From assembly GCA_934481445.1 (NCBI GenBank), contig CAKSPC010000035.1, positions 1 to 27,724 of the forward strand: a DNA stretch of 27,724 bases. Direction: 5' to 3'. Origin of the DNA: an uncultured Oscillospiraceae bacterium. GTDB lineage: Bacteria; Bacillota; Clostridia; Oscillospirales; Ruminococcaceae. Shown here one piece after another: positions 15,853-23,745 of this stretch. Each line of letters opens with the position of its first letter. Positions within the stretch are counted from its first letter, which is position 1. Under the pieces are notes generated by a model, which saw only the letters and a program-made list of their open reading frames with translations, searched no databases and had not been told where the DNA came from. The position numbers and the translations under genes were made by a program.

Positions 15853-16344
15853 TTATCCGAGGATACCCTCCGCAGCGACATTGTCGGCACAAACGGCATA
15901 AACAACGACCGTGCCGTTCTGCTTGAGCAGGAAGCCGTCAAACTTGTACATTTCATCGGGTGTGTAATCGGTATAAGTTTCTTTCTGCTTTTCGATACGG
16001 GATTCAAGCGCAGTCTTGATGTCGGCCGCAGCAGTTTCATCCACCGCCTCGAAAACGCCGAATTCATCCGGCATTGCACCAGAACCGCAAACATAAGCGG
16101 AGAAGCTGCTCACCTTGTCAGCGTCGATTCCGTAGCGCACGGAAAGGTCATCCGAAGGCACCTCCACCATCGAGGGGAATTCAACTGCGCCAAGAAGCTC
16201 GGAGGTCTTTTCTGCCGGTGTCTTTTCCTCGGCAGCGGAGTTGTCCGAAGCAGATACGGAGCTGTCCGAAGACGTGGAATTTCCACAGCCTGCAAGCATA
16301 GTGCAGGACAGAATCGCCGCAATAATAATTGTTGATTTTTTCAT
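15853..16344 (-). CDS. DUF4358-type lipoprotein
   Basis: 163 residues. A lipoprotein signal peptide is clear: MKKS, hydrophobic core, lipobox LAGC with C20. A Ser/Ala/Glu-rich linker (21-48) follows, then a folded domain resembling DUF4358 (SFSAYVCGSGAMPDEFGVFEA, IKTALESRIEKQKETYTDYTPDEMYK, VVVYAVCADN). DUF4358 proteins are surface lipoproteins common in gut Clostridia and of unknown function. It lies 25 bp after the SGNH gene in the same operon. Family assignment is by memory of the motif pattern. Confidence 0.75.
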   Translation of the reverse strand: MKKSTIIIAAILSCTMLAGCGNSTSSDSSVSASDNSAAEEKTPAEKTSELLGAVEFPSMVEVPSDDLSVRYGIDADKVSSFSAYVCGSGAMPDEFGVFEAVDETAAADIKTALESRIEKQKETYTDYTPDEMYKFDGFLLKQNGTVVVYAVCADNVAAEGILG

Positions 16345-16369
16345 AATACATTTTCCCTTTCTTTATAAA

Positions 16370-17290
16370 TTACGAAAGCTCGCTTTCGAGCCACGAAAGC
16401 ATTACATCGTAAGTCGTTCCGACAAAGTGCAGGCCGTCGACCTCGGCATAGTCCTTGTTGAAATAGCCTGTGTCGTCGAGAAGTTTTGAATAAAGGTCGA
16501 AATACTTTATTCCCTTTTCATCGCATATGTCTTTGATGTAGCCGTTGAAAGTAGAGATTATCTCGTTTGTTATGCTGCTGTAAGCCGCGGCAGAGCTGTC
16601 CGCCGTGACAGGGCTTACCGAAATGCAGTAGATGGTGCTGCTCGGGCAGGCGGAGGTCAGTTTGTCGATAAGCGTGCGGTATGTGGATTCCATCGCGCCG
16701 AGGTCGCCGTCAGCGGACATACCGTTGGAACCGAGCATTATAAATATTCTTTTGGGCTGAATCGACTCTGCGTATTCCAGCGCGCTCTTTCCCGAACCGT
16801 CATAGATATCCGCAGCGGACGTATACGCCTTATAAGGAGTGTATCCTATTGCCGCGGCAACATTCTTCTGATCAAGCTTTCCGTAAAGATAAAGACCCGT
16901 TGAAATGCTGTCACCGATGAACAGATCATCCGCAAAGAAAGATTTGTCGTAAATAGTGCTCAAACCGGACGTTGTTTCGGGGTCGTTCGACGAAATATCC
17001 GCCGTGGAAATAACAACAGGCTCGGTGGTATTTTCCGTCTGCTTCGTCATGGACACAGCCGGAGTAGTCGTCGTAGCCGCGGTGGTCGTAGTTGCGGATG
17101 GCAGCTCGGGATCAGATGATGTTACCTCCTCGGTTTCAACATAATACGGCTCGGAACTGCTTTCATCTGTGGAATCGAACACAGAGAAAGCAAGGTTGAA
17201 CACCAGTCCGCATATTGCGAGGATTATCACGATCATTATTATATTCAGTACGATTATATATTTAGGTAATTTCGGGCGACGCTCGGACAT
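16370..17290 (-). CDS. Membrane-anchored SGNH/GDSL-family hydrolase
   Basis: 306 residues. A cytoplasmic basic N-terminus and one membrane helix (about 11-37) are followed by an extracellular Ser/Thr/Glu-rich linker (38-115). The SGNH domain shows block I FIGDSIS with catalytic S128, block III GSNG (N189 in the oxyanion hole) and block V DGLHF with D285/H288. It is probably an acyl-ester hydrolase or O-acetyltransferase-like enzyme acting on cell-wall or exopolysaccharide acetyl groups. ATG 17290 is chosen because GGAGGA lies eight bases upstream; in-frame ATGs at 17305 and 17317 lack one. It heads the operon with DUF4358 and a membrane protein. Confidence 0.85.
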   Translation of the reverse strand: MSERRPKLPKYIIVLNIIMIVIILAICGLVFNLAFSVFDSTDESSSEPYYVETEEVTSSDPELPSATTTTAATTTTPAVSMTKQTENTTEPVVISTADISSNDPETTSGLSTIYDKSFFADDLFIGDSISTGLYLYGKLDQKNVAAAIGYTPYKAYTSAADIYDGSGKSALEYAESIQPKRIFIMLGSNGMSADGDLGAMESTYRTLIDKLTSACPSSTIYCISVSPVTADSSAAAYSSITNEIISTFNGYIKDICDEKGIKYFDLYSKLLDDTGYFNKDYAEVDGLHFVGTTYDVMLSWLESELS

Positions 17291-17359
17291 GGCCGATTCC
17301 TCCATCTGTATTAACATATTTCATTTTGAAAGACTGTTTCATATCAAAACGCTTAATCA

Positions 17360-17388
17360 ATTATAACCTATTAAATAAAAAAATGCAA
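17360..17388 (-). promoter_or_regulatory. Sigma-A promoter of the SGNH operon
   Basis: On the minus strand TTGCAT (17388-17383) and TATAAT (17365-17360) are separated by 17 bp, about 70 bp before ATG 17290. Confidence 0.75.
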
Positions 17389-17454
17389 TATCTAAAACAT
17401 CATTTTCACATATTTTTCGGTTACAGTTTTGTAACATTTGCCTACGGCGCAGAC

Positions 17455-18087
17455 TTAAACGAACTCGTTTCCGTCCGTGCAGAAAATATGCGTCCTTACG
17501 ATACGCAGGCGAGGCAGCGGCTGTGCCGAAAAAGCCGCGTAAGCGTCCAGCAGCAGCGCGGGATTAATATTGAACTCATTGCCCGCGGGCAGACGGAGCG
17601 TTATCCTTCCATCCGATATAGAAACATCCGACACAAGCGGCTTCAGATCTATCTCAGTTATGCCCTTTTTTGTTTTCTTTTCGGCAATGATCTTATCCTG
17701 CGCAATGAACTCGCCGAATTTTTCAGGAGAGATCGCGCCGAAAATATCATACTCCGCCGAAGCAATATCGGTGTTTTTATATTTAGGAACAGATACCTCC
17801 GTTACACGGATGTCATGCGGAAGCGCTTCGTTGAGCCTCTGTGCCGTTTCTTCGGGACTGATGTCCTCCAGCAGGCGAAAATCCATCGCTTCGCGCTGAC
17901 CCTCCTGCCCAAGCGAAAGCGGCAGCATGAACTGAACATAAGTATGCGGGTTAAATCCCTCCGTGCGCCATACGGGCAGCCTGCTGCGCCTTATCGCGCG
18001 CTGCATGACACTGTTGAGGTCAAGGTGCGAGATATACTTTGCGCGGTCGGTCTTGGAGAAAAATATTCTTGTGTTAACGGATGGCAC
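17455..18087 (-). CDS. TIGR03936/DUF2344 radical SAM-associated protein
   Basis: About 210 residues. Characteristic segments are SKTDRAKYISHLD near the N-terminus, RSRLPVWRTEGFNPH and the FMLPLSLGQEGQREAMDF stretch. This family is either fused to, or encoded just after, TIGR03960-type radical SAM proteins, as here. The pair is often near rRNA/RNase G/ribosomal L21-L27 genes, so a role in RNA or ribosome modification is suspected but unproven. GTG 18087 is chosen as start: AGGAGGTGA (18104-18096) lies eight bases upstream, while the earlier GTG at 18099 is inside that ribosome site. It overlaps the radical SAM gene by 14 bp. Confidence 0.85.
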   Translation of the reverse strand: MPSVNTRIFFSKTDRAKYISHLDLNSVMQRAIRRSRLPVWRTEGFNPHTYVQFMLPLSLGQEGQREAMDFRLLEDISPEETAQRLNEALPHDIRVTEVSVPKYKNTDIASAEYDIFGAISPEKFGEFIAQDKIIAEKKTKKGITEIDLKPLVSDVSISDGRITLRLPAGNEFNINPALLLDAYAAFSAQPLPRLRIVRTHIFCTDGNEFV

Positions 18088-19948
18088 GGCAGATGTCACC
18101 TCCTACATTCTTGATAACGCCGCAGTTTGAGCACTTTTCGCGGCAGTTGGGCGTGCATACCTCGGCATGGGCGCGCTTGTTTTCCTCAACGAAGAATTCA
18201 TGGCTGACAAGAAGATTCATATGGCTCCACGGAGCAACTTCATCATAAGAGCGGCGGCGGTTGGCGTAGAAACTCATATCAAGTCCGCATTCGTCAAACG
18301 ACTGCTTCCACTTGTCAAAGTCGAAATATTCCTCCCAGCCGTCGAGCTTGCAGCCCTTTTTCCATGCAAGATAGATCGCCTTTCCTATACGGCGGTCGCC
18401 CCTTGCAAGCACTGCTTCGATAAGCGAAACGTTGTATTTCGAGCGCGAAATAGTTATCTTCCTGTCGTTTGCATAATCCATCAGATGTTTCTGTCGCGAG
18501 CGGATGGTTTCCTCGTCCGCCTGCGGCTCGAATTCAAACGGAGTGAAAGGCTTCGGAATGAATGTCGAAAGCGATACAGACACGGCGGGCGCCTTACCCT
18601 TTTTCCTGTTGGGATTTGCATAAAATTGCTCTATGACAGCTTTCGCAAGATCAAAAATACCCTCTACATCCTTTTCGGTTTCCGTCGGCAGACCCAGCAT
18701 GAAATACAGTTTTATATTAGTATACCCGCCCTCGAATGCTATCTTTACGCTGTCCATAACATTCTGCTCGGTAACGTTTTTGTTGATAACGTCGCGCAGG
18801 CGCTGCGAGCCTGCTTCGGGGGCAAATGTCAGGCCGCTTCGACGGACATCGGATATTTTTTTCAGAACCTCGTCGCTGAATCTGTCTACGCGCAGCGACG
18901 GAAGCGAAAGGTTGATGCCCTCGGCGGTGGTGTAATCGGTGAGGTCTGTCAGCAGCCCCTCTATCTCCTTGTAATCACCCGTGGACAGCGACGAAAGAGA
19001 AACCTCGTCGTACCCCGTATTCTCGCAGAGCGTCTTTGTCTGCTGCAGAATATTCCCGCGGGATTTCTCGCGGTAGGGGCGATAGATGAACCCTGCCTGA
19101 CAGAAGCGGCAGCCGCGGATGCAGCCGCGAAGCACCTCTACAACGGCTCTGTTGTGCACGACATCCGTGAATGGCACTACAAAATTATCGGGGGCGTATA
19201 CCTTATCAAAGTCGCGTATTATGCGCTTTTTAACCTGCGCCGGAGCGCCGTCGCGGGGCGTGATGGACTTCACCGTGCCGTCGGGGTTATAATCAACATC
19301 ATAAAGCGACGGAACATAAATGCCCTCTATCTGTGCCGCACGGCGCAGGAACTCCTTTTTGGTCGTGCCATCTTTCTTGCATTGCTCCATCAGCGCCATA
19401 AGCTCGAGGTTCATTTCCTCGCCCTCGCCGAGTGCGAAAAGGTCGATGAAATCCGTCAGCGGCTCGGCGTTGCAGACGCAGGGGCCGCCCGCCATTATAA
19501 TGGGAGTAAGCTCGGTACGCTCCTCGGCAAGCACCGGCAGACCCGCAAGGTCGAGCATTTCGAGAATAGTGGTGTAGCACATCTCGTACTGGATGGTGAA
19601 GCCGATGAAATCAAATTCCCTTATCGGGTCAAGGCTTTCAAGGGCGTAAAGCGGAATATTGCGCTTTCTCATTTCCTCTTCCATATCAGGCAGCGGCATG
19701 AAAACACGCTCGCACCAGTAATTAGGGACCCTGTTTTTCAAGCCGTAAAGTATCTTCATGCCAAGATGGGACATACCTATCTCATAAGTGTCGGGAAAGC
19801 AGAATGCAAACCTTACGTCCACCCTTGATTTATCCTTTAATACAGAGCCTGCTTCTCCGCCTATATAGCGCGACGGCTTCTGAATATTCAGCAGGAACTC
19901 GTCAAGCTTTTCCATCATTTCCGTGTTTTTATAAAGATTTTCTGACAT
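18074..19948 (-). CDS. TIGR03960-type B12-binding-like radical SAM protein
   Basis: 624 residues. The N-terminal third is the B12-binding-like Rossmann segment (FPDTYEIGMSHLG, DFIGFTIQYEMCYTT, IMAGGPCVCNAEPL). The radical SAM cluster motif CIRGCRFC gives C276, C280 and C283, ligands of the [4Fe-4S] that cleaves SAM. GFTNIK-like GGYTNIKLYFMLGLPTE follows. A Cys-rich tail (CTPNCREKCSNCG to the end) could bind another cluster. The substrate is unknown for the family. Promoter at 19981-20009 and AAGGAG before ATG 19948. It is coupled to the DUF2344 gene by overlap. Confidence 0.9.
   Translation of the reverse strand: MSENLYKNTEMMEKLDEFLLNIQKPSRYIGGEAGSVLKDKSRVDVRFAFCFPDTYEIGMSHLGMKILYGLKNRVPNYWCERVFMPLPDMEEEMRKRNIPLYALESLDPIREFDFIGFTIQYEMCYTTILEMLDLAGLPVLAEERTELTPIIMAGGPCVCNAEPLTDFIDLFALGEGEEMNLELMALMEQCKKDGTTKKEFLRRAAQIEGIYVPSLYDVDYNPDGTVKSITPRDGAPAQVKKRIIRDFDKVYAPDNFVVPFTDVVHNRAVVEVLRGCIRGCRFCQAGFIYRPYREKSRGNILQQTKTLCENTGYDEVSLSSLSTGDYKEIEGLLTDLTDYTTAEGINLSLPSLRVDRFSDEVLKKISDVRRSGLTFAPEAGSQRLRDVINKNVTEQNVMDSVKIAFEGGYTNIKLYFMLGLPTETEKDVEGIFDLAKAVIEQFYANPNRKKGKAPAVSVSLSTFIPKPFTPFEFEPQADEETIRSRQKHLMDYANDRKITISRSKYNVSLIEAVLARGDRRIGKAIYLAWKKGCKLDGWEEYFDFDKWKQSFDECGLDMSFYANRRRSYDEVAPWSHMNLLVSHEFFVEENKRAHAEVCTPNCREKCSNCGVIKNVGGDICRAIR
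18096..18104 (-). promoter_or_regulatory. Ribosome site deciding the DUF2344 GTG start
   Basis: AGGAGGTGA on the minus strand, inside the end of the radical SAM gene, eight bases before GTG 18087. Confidence 0.8.
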
Positions 19949-19980
19949 TATTTATCTCCTTGTGTATGACTATGGTTTAC

Positions 19981-20009
19981 ATTATAGCACAATCATCGTA
20001 TTTTTACAA
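19981..20009 (-). promoter_or_regulatory. Sigma-A promoter of the radical SAM operon
   Basis: On the minus strand TTGTAA (20009-20004) and TATAAT (19986-19981) with a 17-bp spacer. Confidence 0.8.
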
Positions 20010-20056
20010 GAGATAATAAAAAATCAGCCGCGGCTTACATTTATCGCAAAACAGTC

Positions 20057-20085
20057 TTGCAAAATCCGCGAGGATATGGTAAAAT
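20057..20085 (+). promoter_or_regulatory. Sigma-A promoter of the trmL-cdaA operon
   Basis: TTGCAA (20057-20062) and TAAAAT (20080-20085) with a 17-bp spacer, 32 bp before the TTG start of trmL. It is divergent from the radical SAM promoter. Confidence 0.75.
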
Positions 20086-20103
20086 GAATTTGTATGATTT
20101 TCA

Positions 20104-20110
20104 GAGGAGG
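20104..20110 (+). promoter_or_regulatory. Ribosome site deciding the trmL TTG start
   Basis: GAGGAGG seven bases before TTG 20118. The upstream in-frame ATG at 20094 has no ribosome site and would place GAGGAGG within the coding region. Confidence 0.8.
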
Positions 20111-20117
20111 CGTCAAT

Positions 20118-20621
20118 TTGGAACTCAATATCGTACTTGCAGAACCGCAGATACCGCAGAATACGGGAAACATCGCGCGTACCTGCGCAGTTACAGGCAC
20201 GCGGCTTCATATTATCCGCCCGATGGGTTTTACCGTTACGGATAAGCACCTCAAAAGAGCGGGGCTTGATTACTGGAGCTATCTCGACATCACCTACTAC
20301 GACGGCTTTGAAGATTTCTTCGCGAAAACGGATGGCGCGTATTATTATTTCACCACCAAGGCGCAGAACCGTTATACCGATGTTTCCTACCCCGATAAAT
20401 GCTACATAATTTTCGGACGCGAGGACGCGGGACTTCCCGAGGAGCTTCTTTTCAAGAACAAGGACAAGTGCGTAAGAATACCCATGATGCCCACTCTGCG
20501 AAGTCTTAACCTTTCAAACAGCGTCGCCATAGCGGCTTATGAGATACTGCGGCAGTGGGATTTCCCCGAGCTTCAGAATTCCGGCTCGCTTACGAGATTT
20601 GACTGGTCACAGGCAGACTGA
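20118..20621 (+). CDS. trmL: tRNA (cytidine/uridine-34-2'-O)-methyltransferase TrmL
   Basis: 167 residues, SPOUT class. Motif 1 is IVLAEPQIPQNTGNIARTC at the N-terminus. Then come the knot motifs YIIFGREDAGLPEELL and RIPMMPTLRSLNLSNSVAIAAYE, whose shape matches TrmL (YibK) rather than TrmH. It methylates the 2'-OH of the wobble base in tRNA-Leu isoacceptors. Start TTG 20118 from a strong GAGGAGG. First gene of the plus-strand operon. Confidence 0.93.
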   Translation: MELNIVLAEPQIPQNTGNIARTCAVTGTRLHIIRPMGFTVTDKHLKRAGLDYWSYLDITYYDGFEDFFAKTDGAYYYFTTKAQNRYTDVSYPDKCYIIFGREDAGLPEELLFKNKDKCVRIPMMPTLRSLNLSNSVAIAAYEILRQWDFPELQNSGSLTRFDWSQAD

Positions 20622-20653
20622 ACAACAACTAAAAACCGAAAGGATATCACAAC

Positions 20654-21526
20654 ATGAACAACGATGTAAGAATAATCACCGACAGCGGCTGCGACATCTC
20701 CCCCGAAGCGGAAAAGGAATGGGAAAACCTTCTTGTCATAATGCCGTTTTCCGTTGTAATCAACGGGGAAACCTATCTTGACAGAATAGACATCAAGCCC
20801 GACGATTTTTATAAGATCCTCAAGGAAAACAACGAGATACCGAAGCATTCTCAGATAACCGCCATGCAGTTCGAGGACAAGTACAGGGAGCTTTACGAGC
20901 AGGGCGTCCGCACCATAATCGTTTATCCAATCAACGCCGCAGGCTCGCAGACCTGCTCGAATGCGCAGCTTGCCGCAAACAATGTTGCGGGCGACCTCTG
21001 CGGAATGAAGATACAGGTAATCGACAGCCAGAACTATACCCTCGGCTACGGCTATCCCGTCCTTGAGGCGTGCCGCAAGCTCAGCGAGGGTCAGACCGTC
21101 GAGAGCGTATGCGCATATCTTCAGGACTGGGCGGAGCACGTTGAAGCTTACATAATCGGCTTTGAGCTGCGACACATGAAAAAATCGGGACGCATAACCG
21201 CGGCGGCCTCTTTCCTCGGCGAGCTGATGGGTCTGAAGCCCCTTATCTCGCTGTACGCCGATAAGACCGAAGTCGTTAAGAAAGTACGCGGCGAAAAGGC
21301 CGTCGTTGACGCGGCTGTTGAATATATCTCCGCAAGAATGACCCCCAAGACGCCGTGGTGCGTTGTGACCACAACACACAGCGACAGCGAAAAGGAATTT
21401 ATCGACAAGATGACAAAGAAGCTTGGATACGGACCCGCAATGGTAGAAAAATGCGGCGTTGTCGTAAGCTGCAATGCAGGCCCCGAGTTCATCGGCGTTC
21501 TTGTAAGAGGTCCCAAGCGCGGCTGA
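20654..21526 (+). CDS. DegV family fatty-acid-binding protein (FakB-like)
   Basis: 290 residues. The N-terminal DegV domain begins VRIITDSGCDIS; HSQIT (the conserved lipid-contacting Ser/Thr loop), SQTCSNAQLA and VIDSQNYTLG are typical. The C-terminal domain contains HMKKSGRI and LKPLISL. DegV/FakB proteins bind a fatty acid and present it to FakA kinase or another partner; no FakA/DAK gene is here. AAAGGATATC precedes ATG 20654. It lies 32 bp after trmL and 33 bp before cdaA. Exact ligand unknown. Confidence 0.93.
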   Translation: MNNDVRIITDSGCDISPEAEKEWENLLVIMPFSVVINGETYLDRIDIKPDDFYKILKENNEIPKHSQITAMQFEDKYRELYEQGVRTIIVYPINAAGSQTCSNAQLAANNVAGDLCGMKIQVIDSQNYTLGYGYPVLEACRKLSEGQTVESVCAYLQDWAEHVEAYIIGFELRHMKKSGRITAAASFLGELMGLKPLISLYADKTEVVKKVRGEKAVVDAAVEYISARMTPKTPWCVVTTTHSDSEKEFIDKMTKKLGYGPAMVEKCGVVVSCNAGPEFIGVLVRGPKRG

Positions 21527-21546
21527 TACTGCCGCGTCTGCACAGT

Positions 21547-21553
21547 AAAGGAG
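21547..21553 (+). promoter_or_regulatory. Ribosome site deciding the cdaA TTG start
   Basis: AAAGGAG six bases before TTG 21560. Confidence 0.7.
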
Positions 21554-21559
21554 TAGACA

Positions 21560-22465
21560 TTGGAGGTTTATGAATATATCAGGGACATTGCGCAGAACTT
21601 TGTGCGCATCATACAGTCGATAAGTTTTTTTGATATCCTCGACATTCTGATGCTTACGGTGGTCATTTTCTATGTAATAAAGCTTACAAGAGAGACCCGC
21701 GCAATGCAGCTGCTGAAAGGCATTATTCTGCTCATTCTGCTGTATATCATAGTACAGCTATGCAATCTGAAAGCAATGAGCTTTCTTATGGAAAACTTCC
21801 TGCAGGTCGGAATATTAGCGATCATCATCGTATTCCAGCCGGAGCTTCGACGCATTCTTGAAAAGGTCGGCCGCGCCCGCATGAGCACCATCACGCAGTC
21901 TGTGGTAGAGCGCTCCTCCGGCGACGCCGCCCGCGAAAAGTGCATAAATGTTATAGCAGACGCCTGCCAGAGCCTTCACGACTCCAAAACGGGCGCGCTT
22001 ATAATCATCGAGCGCGAAATCAAACTCGGCGAGATAATCGAAAAGGATAACTGCATCGTCATTGACGCCGAACCATCCACCCAGCTTATCTGCAACCTGT
22101 TCTTCAACAAGGCCCCTCTGCACGACGGCGCGGTCATAATCAGAAACAACAGAGTCTACGCCGCGGGCGGATTTGTACAGAACACCATCCGCGACCAGAA
22201 TCTTGACGCGTCCCTAGGCTCGCGCCACAGAGCCGCCATCGGCGCTTCCGAAAACTCCGACGCGCTCGTTATCGTTGTTTCCGAGGAAACAGGAATGATA
22301 TCCATTGCGCTGGACGGTCAGCTTACGCGAAACATGAACAGCGAGTCCCTCAAGGAAGTAATGGATAAATATATGCCCGTGGCACAGAGGAAAAAAGACA
22401 GGCACGAAACCCGCAGAAGGTCCTCCGACGGAGAGGATGCCTCACGGCAGAGATCGGATAAGTAA
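21560..22465 (+). CDS. cdaA: Membrane diadenylate cyclase, c-di-AMP synthase
   Basis: 301 residues. Three N-terminal membrane helices (about 24-44, 52-68, 80-93) precede the cytosolic DAC domain. Catalytic DGA is at 189-191 (LHDGAVIIR) and the RHR motif at 222-224 (SRHRAAIGASE). It joins two ATP into c-di-AMP, controlling K+ and osmolyte transport and wall homeostasis. Start TTG from AAAGGAG. Directly followed by its regulator cdaR (12 bp gap). The basic C-terminal tail (HETRRRSS) is variable in the family. Confidence 0.96.
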   Translation: MEVYEYIRDIAQNFVRIIQSISFFDILDILMLTVVIFYVIKLTRETRAMQLLKGIILLILLYIIVQLCNLKAMSFLMENFLQVGILAIIIVFQPELRRILEKVGRARMSTITQSVVERSSGDAAREKCINVIADACQSLHDSKTGALIIIEREIKLGEIIEKDNCIVIDAEPSTQLICNLFFNKAPLHDGAVIIRNNRVYAAGGFVQNTIRDQNLDASLGSRHRAAIGASENSDALVIVVSEETGMISIALDGQLTRNMNSESLKEVMDKYMPVAQRKKDRHETRRRSSDGEDASRQRSDK

Positions 22466-22476
22466 GGAGGCGGCTT

Positions 22477-23745
22477 ATGAAACTCTTGACAAACTTTTTC
22501 AATGACATAAAGGCAAATTACAAGACGCTCATTGTCGCACTGCTTCTGGCGATAGTATTCTGGATCGTCGTTTCGGTTCAGGTGTTCCCCACTGTCGAGG
22601 ACAGGATCAACGACATCCCGATAGACATACAGTCCACCGAATATATGATGCAGAATAACCTTCAGATAGTAAGCGGCGGGGACGCAACGGTCAACATCCG
22701 TATCGAAGGCAAGCGCTACGATATCAGCGGACTGAAAGCCGATGATTTCCATGCTTCCGTGGATCTTTCAAACATTCGTGCGGCGGGATCGTATACTGTT
22801 CCCGTTAATATCACTTCCAAAGAGGAAAAGGACTATAACCTGCTGGATACCGACCCGCTGGCGATCACCCTTGTCGTGGACGAAATAGTAACGCGTGAAT
22901 TCACGATAAACGCCACTGCTCCCGACATCAGCCTGCCCGACGGATACTACGCAGATGAAGTCACGGCAGATCCACCCACGATAACGCTTACCGCTTCCGC
23001 AAGCATACTTGACAAAGTAACGGAAGTCGAGGCCCGCTCCACATATCACGGCGAGATACTCGAATCCCACGAAACAGGCAGCGATATCCTTATCTACGGC
23101 GCGAACGGTGTCCGTATCGTTGCAGACGATATCACAATGTCCACCGACAACGTTACAATAAACATTCCCATCTTCAAGCAGAAAGAACTCCCGCTGGTAT
23201 TCACGCTGGCGAACTATGCTCCGAACTTTGATGTAAGCAGCCTTGGGTTTGAGATACAGCCCTCTACGATAACCGTTGCGGCGCCCGATGATTCCATCGA
23301 CTACCTCAGCGAGCTGAATATCGGCACGATAGATATATCCGACATCAAGATAAATCAGACTTCCATCATACCGATAACGCTTCCAGCAGGATACAGAAAT
23401 CTCTCGGGCAACAACAACGCGCGCATCACATGGAACATCGACGACTATGGCAAGCTCGACTTCACCGTCGACAATATTGCAATCGCAAATATACCCGACA
23501 ACTACGATGTATCGCTTATCACCAAGGAAATGACTATATCGATAATCGGTCCGTCAGAGAATATCGCGGAGCTTTCCGCAGGAAATGTATACTGCACCGT
23601 AAATCTCCTTGGCGTTACGCTGAGAGAGGGTTCGCAGGATGTTGCGGTCACCGTTAATATCAGTGGTTCTAACCAGAAGTGCTGGGTATCGGGCAGCTAC
23701 AAAGCAACTATCTATGCGCAGGCGCATGAAGAACAGGCAGGATAA
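22477..23745 (+). CDS. cdaR: YbbR-domain regulator of the diadenylate cyclase
   Basis: 422 residues. One N-terminal membrane helix (about 18-35, TLIVALLLAIVFWIVVSVQ) anchors an extracellular array of YbbR repeats, each ending in an acidic/hydrophobic beta pattern (for instance VNIRIEGKRYDISGL and VTVNISGS). CdaR binds CdaA and alters c-di-AMP output. The canonical B. subtilis CdaR is somewhat longer, so this one may hold one repeat fewer. AAGGAGG precedes ATG 22477. The stop codon abuts the ATG of the next gene (TAAATG). Confidence 0.92.
   Translation: MKLLTNFFNDIKANYKTLIVALLLAIVFWIVVSVQVFPTVEDRINDIPIDIQSTEYMMQNNLQIVSGGDATVNIRIEGKRYDISGLKADDFHASVDLSNIRAAGSYTVPVNITSKEEKDYNLLDTDPLAITLVVDEIVTREFTINATAPDISLPDGYYADEVTADPPTITLTASASILDKVTEVEARSTYHGEILESHETGSDILIYGANGVRIVADDITMSTDNVTINIPIFKQKELPLVFTLANYAPNFDVSSLGFEIQPSTITVAAPDDSIDYLSELNIGTIDISDIKINQTSIIPITLPAGYRNLSGNNNARITWNIDDYGKLDFTVDNIAIANIPDNYDVSLITKEMTISIIGPSENIAELSAGNVYCTVNLLGVTLREGSQDVAVTVNISGSNQKCWVSGSYKATIYAQAHEEQAG

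Noticed and set aside
17420..17435. Hairpin GTTACA/TGTAAC as terminator of the DUF2344 gene
   Set aside because: Only six A/T-rich pairs and no T-tract in the minus direction.
18167..19828. 553-residue plus-strand open frame opposite the radical SAM gene
   Set aside because: Antisense shadow of a strongly supported gene with clear cluster cysteines; no ribosome site or recognisable domain.
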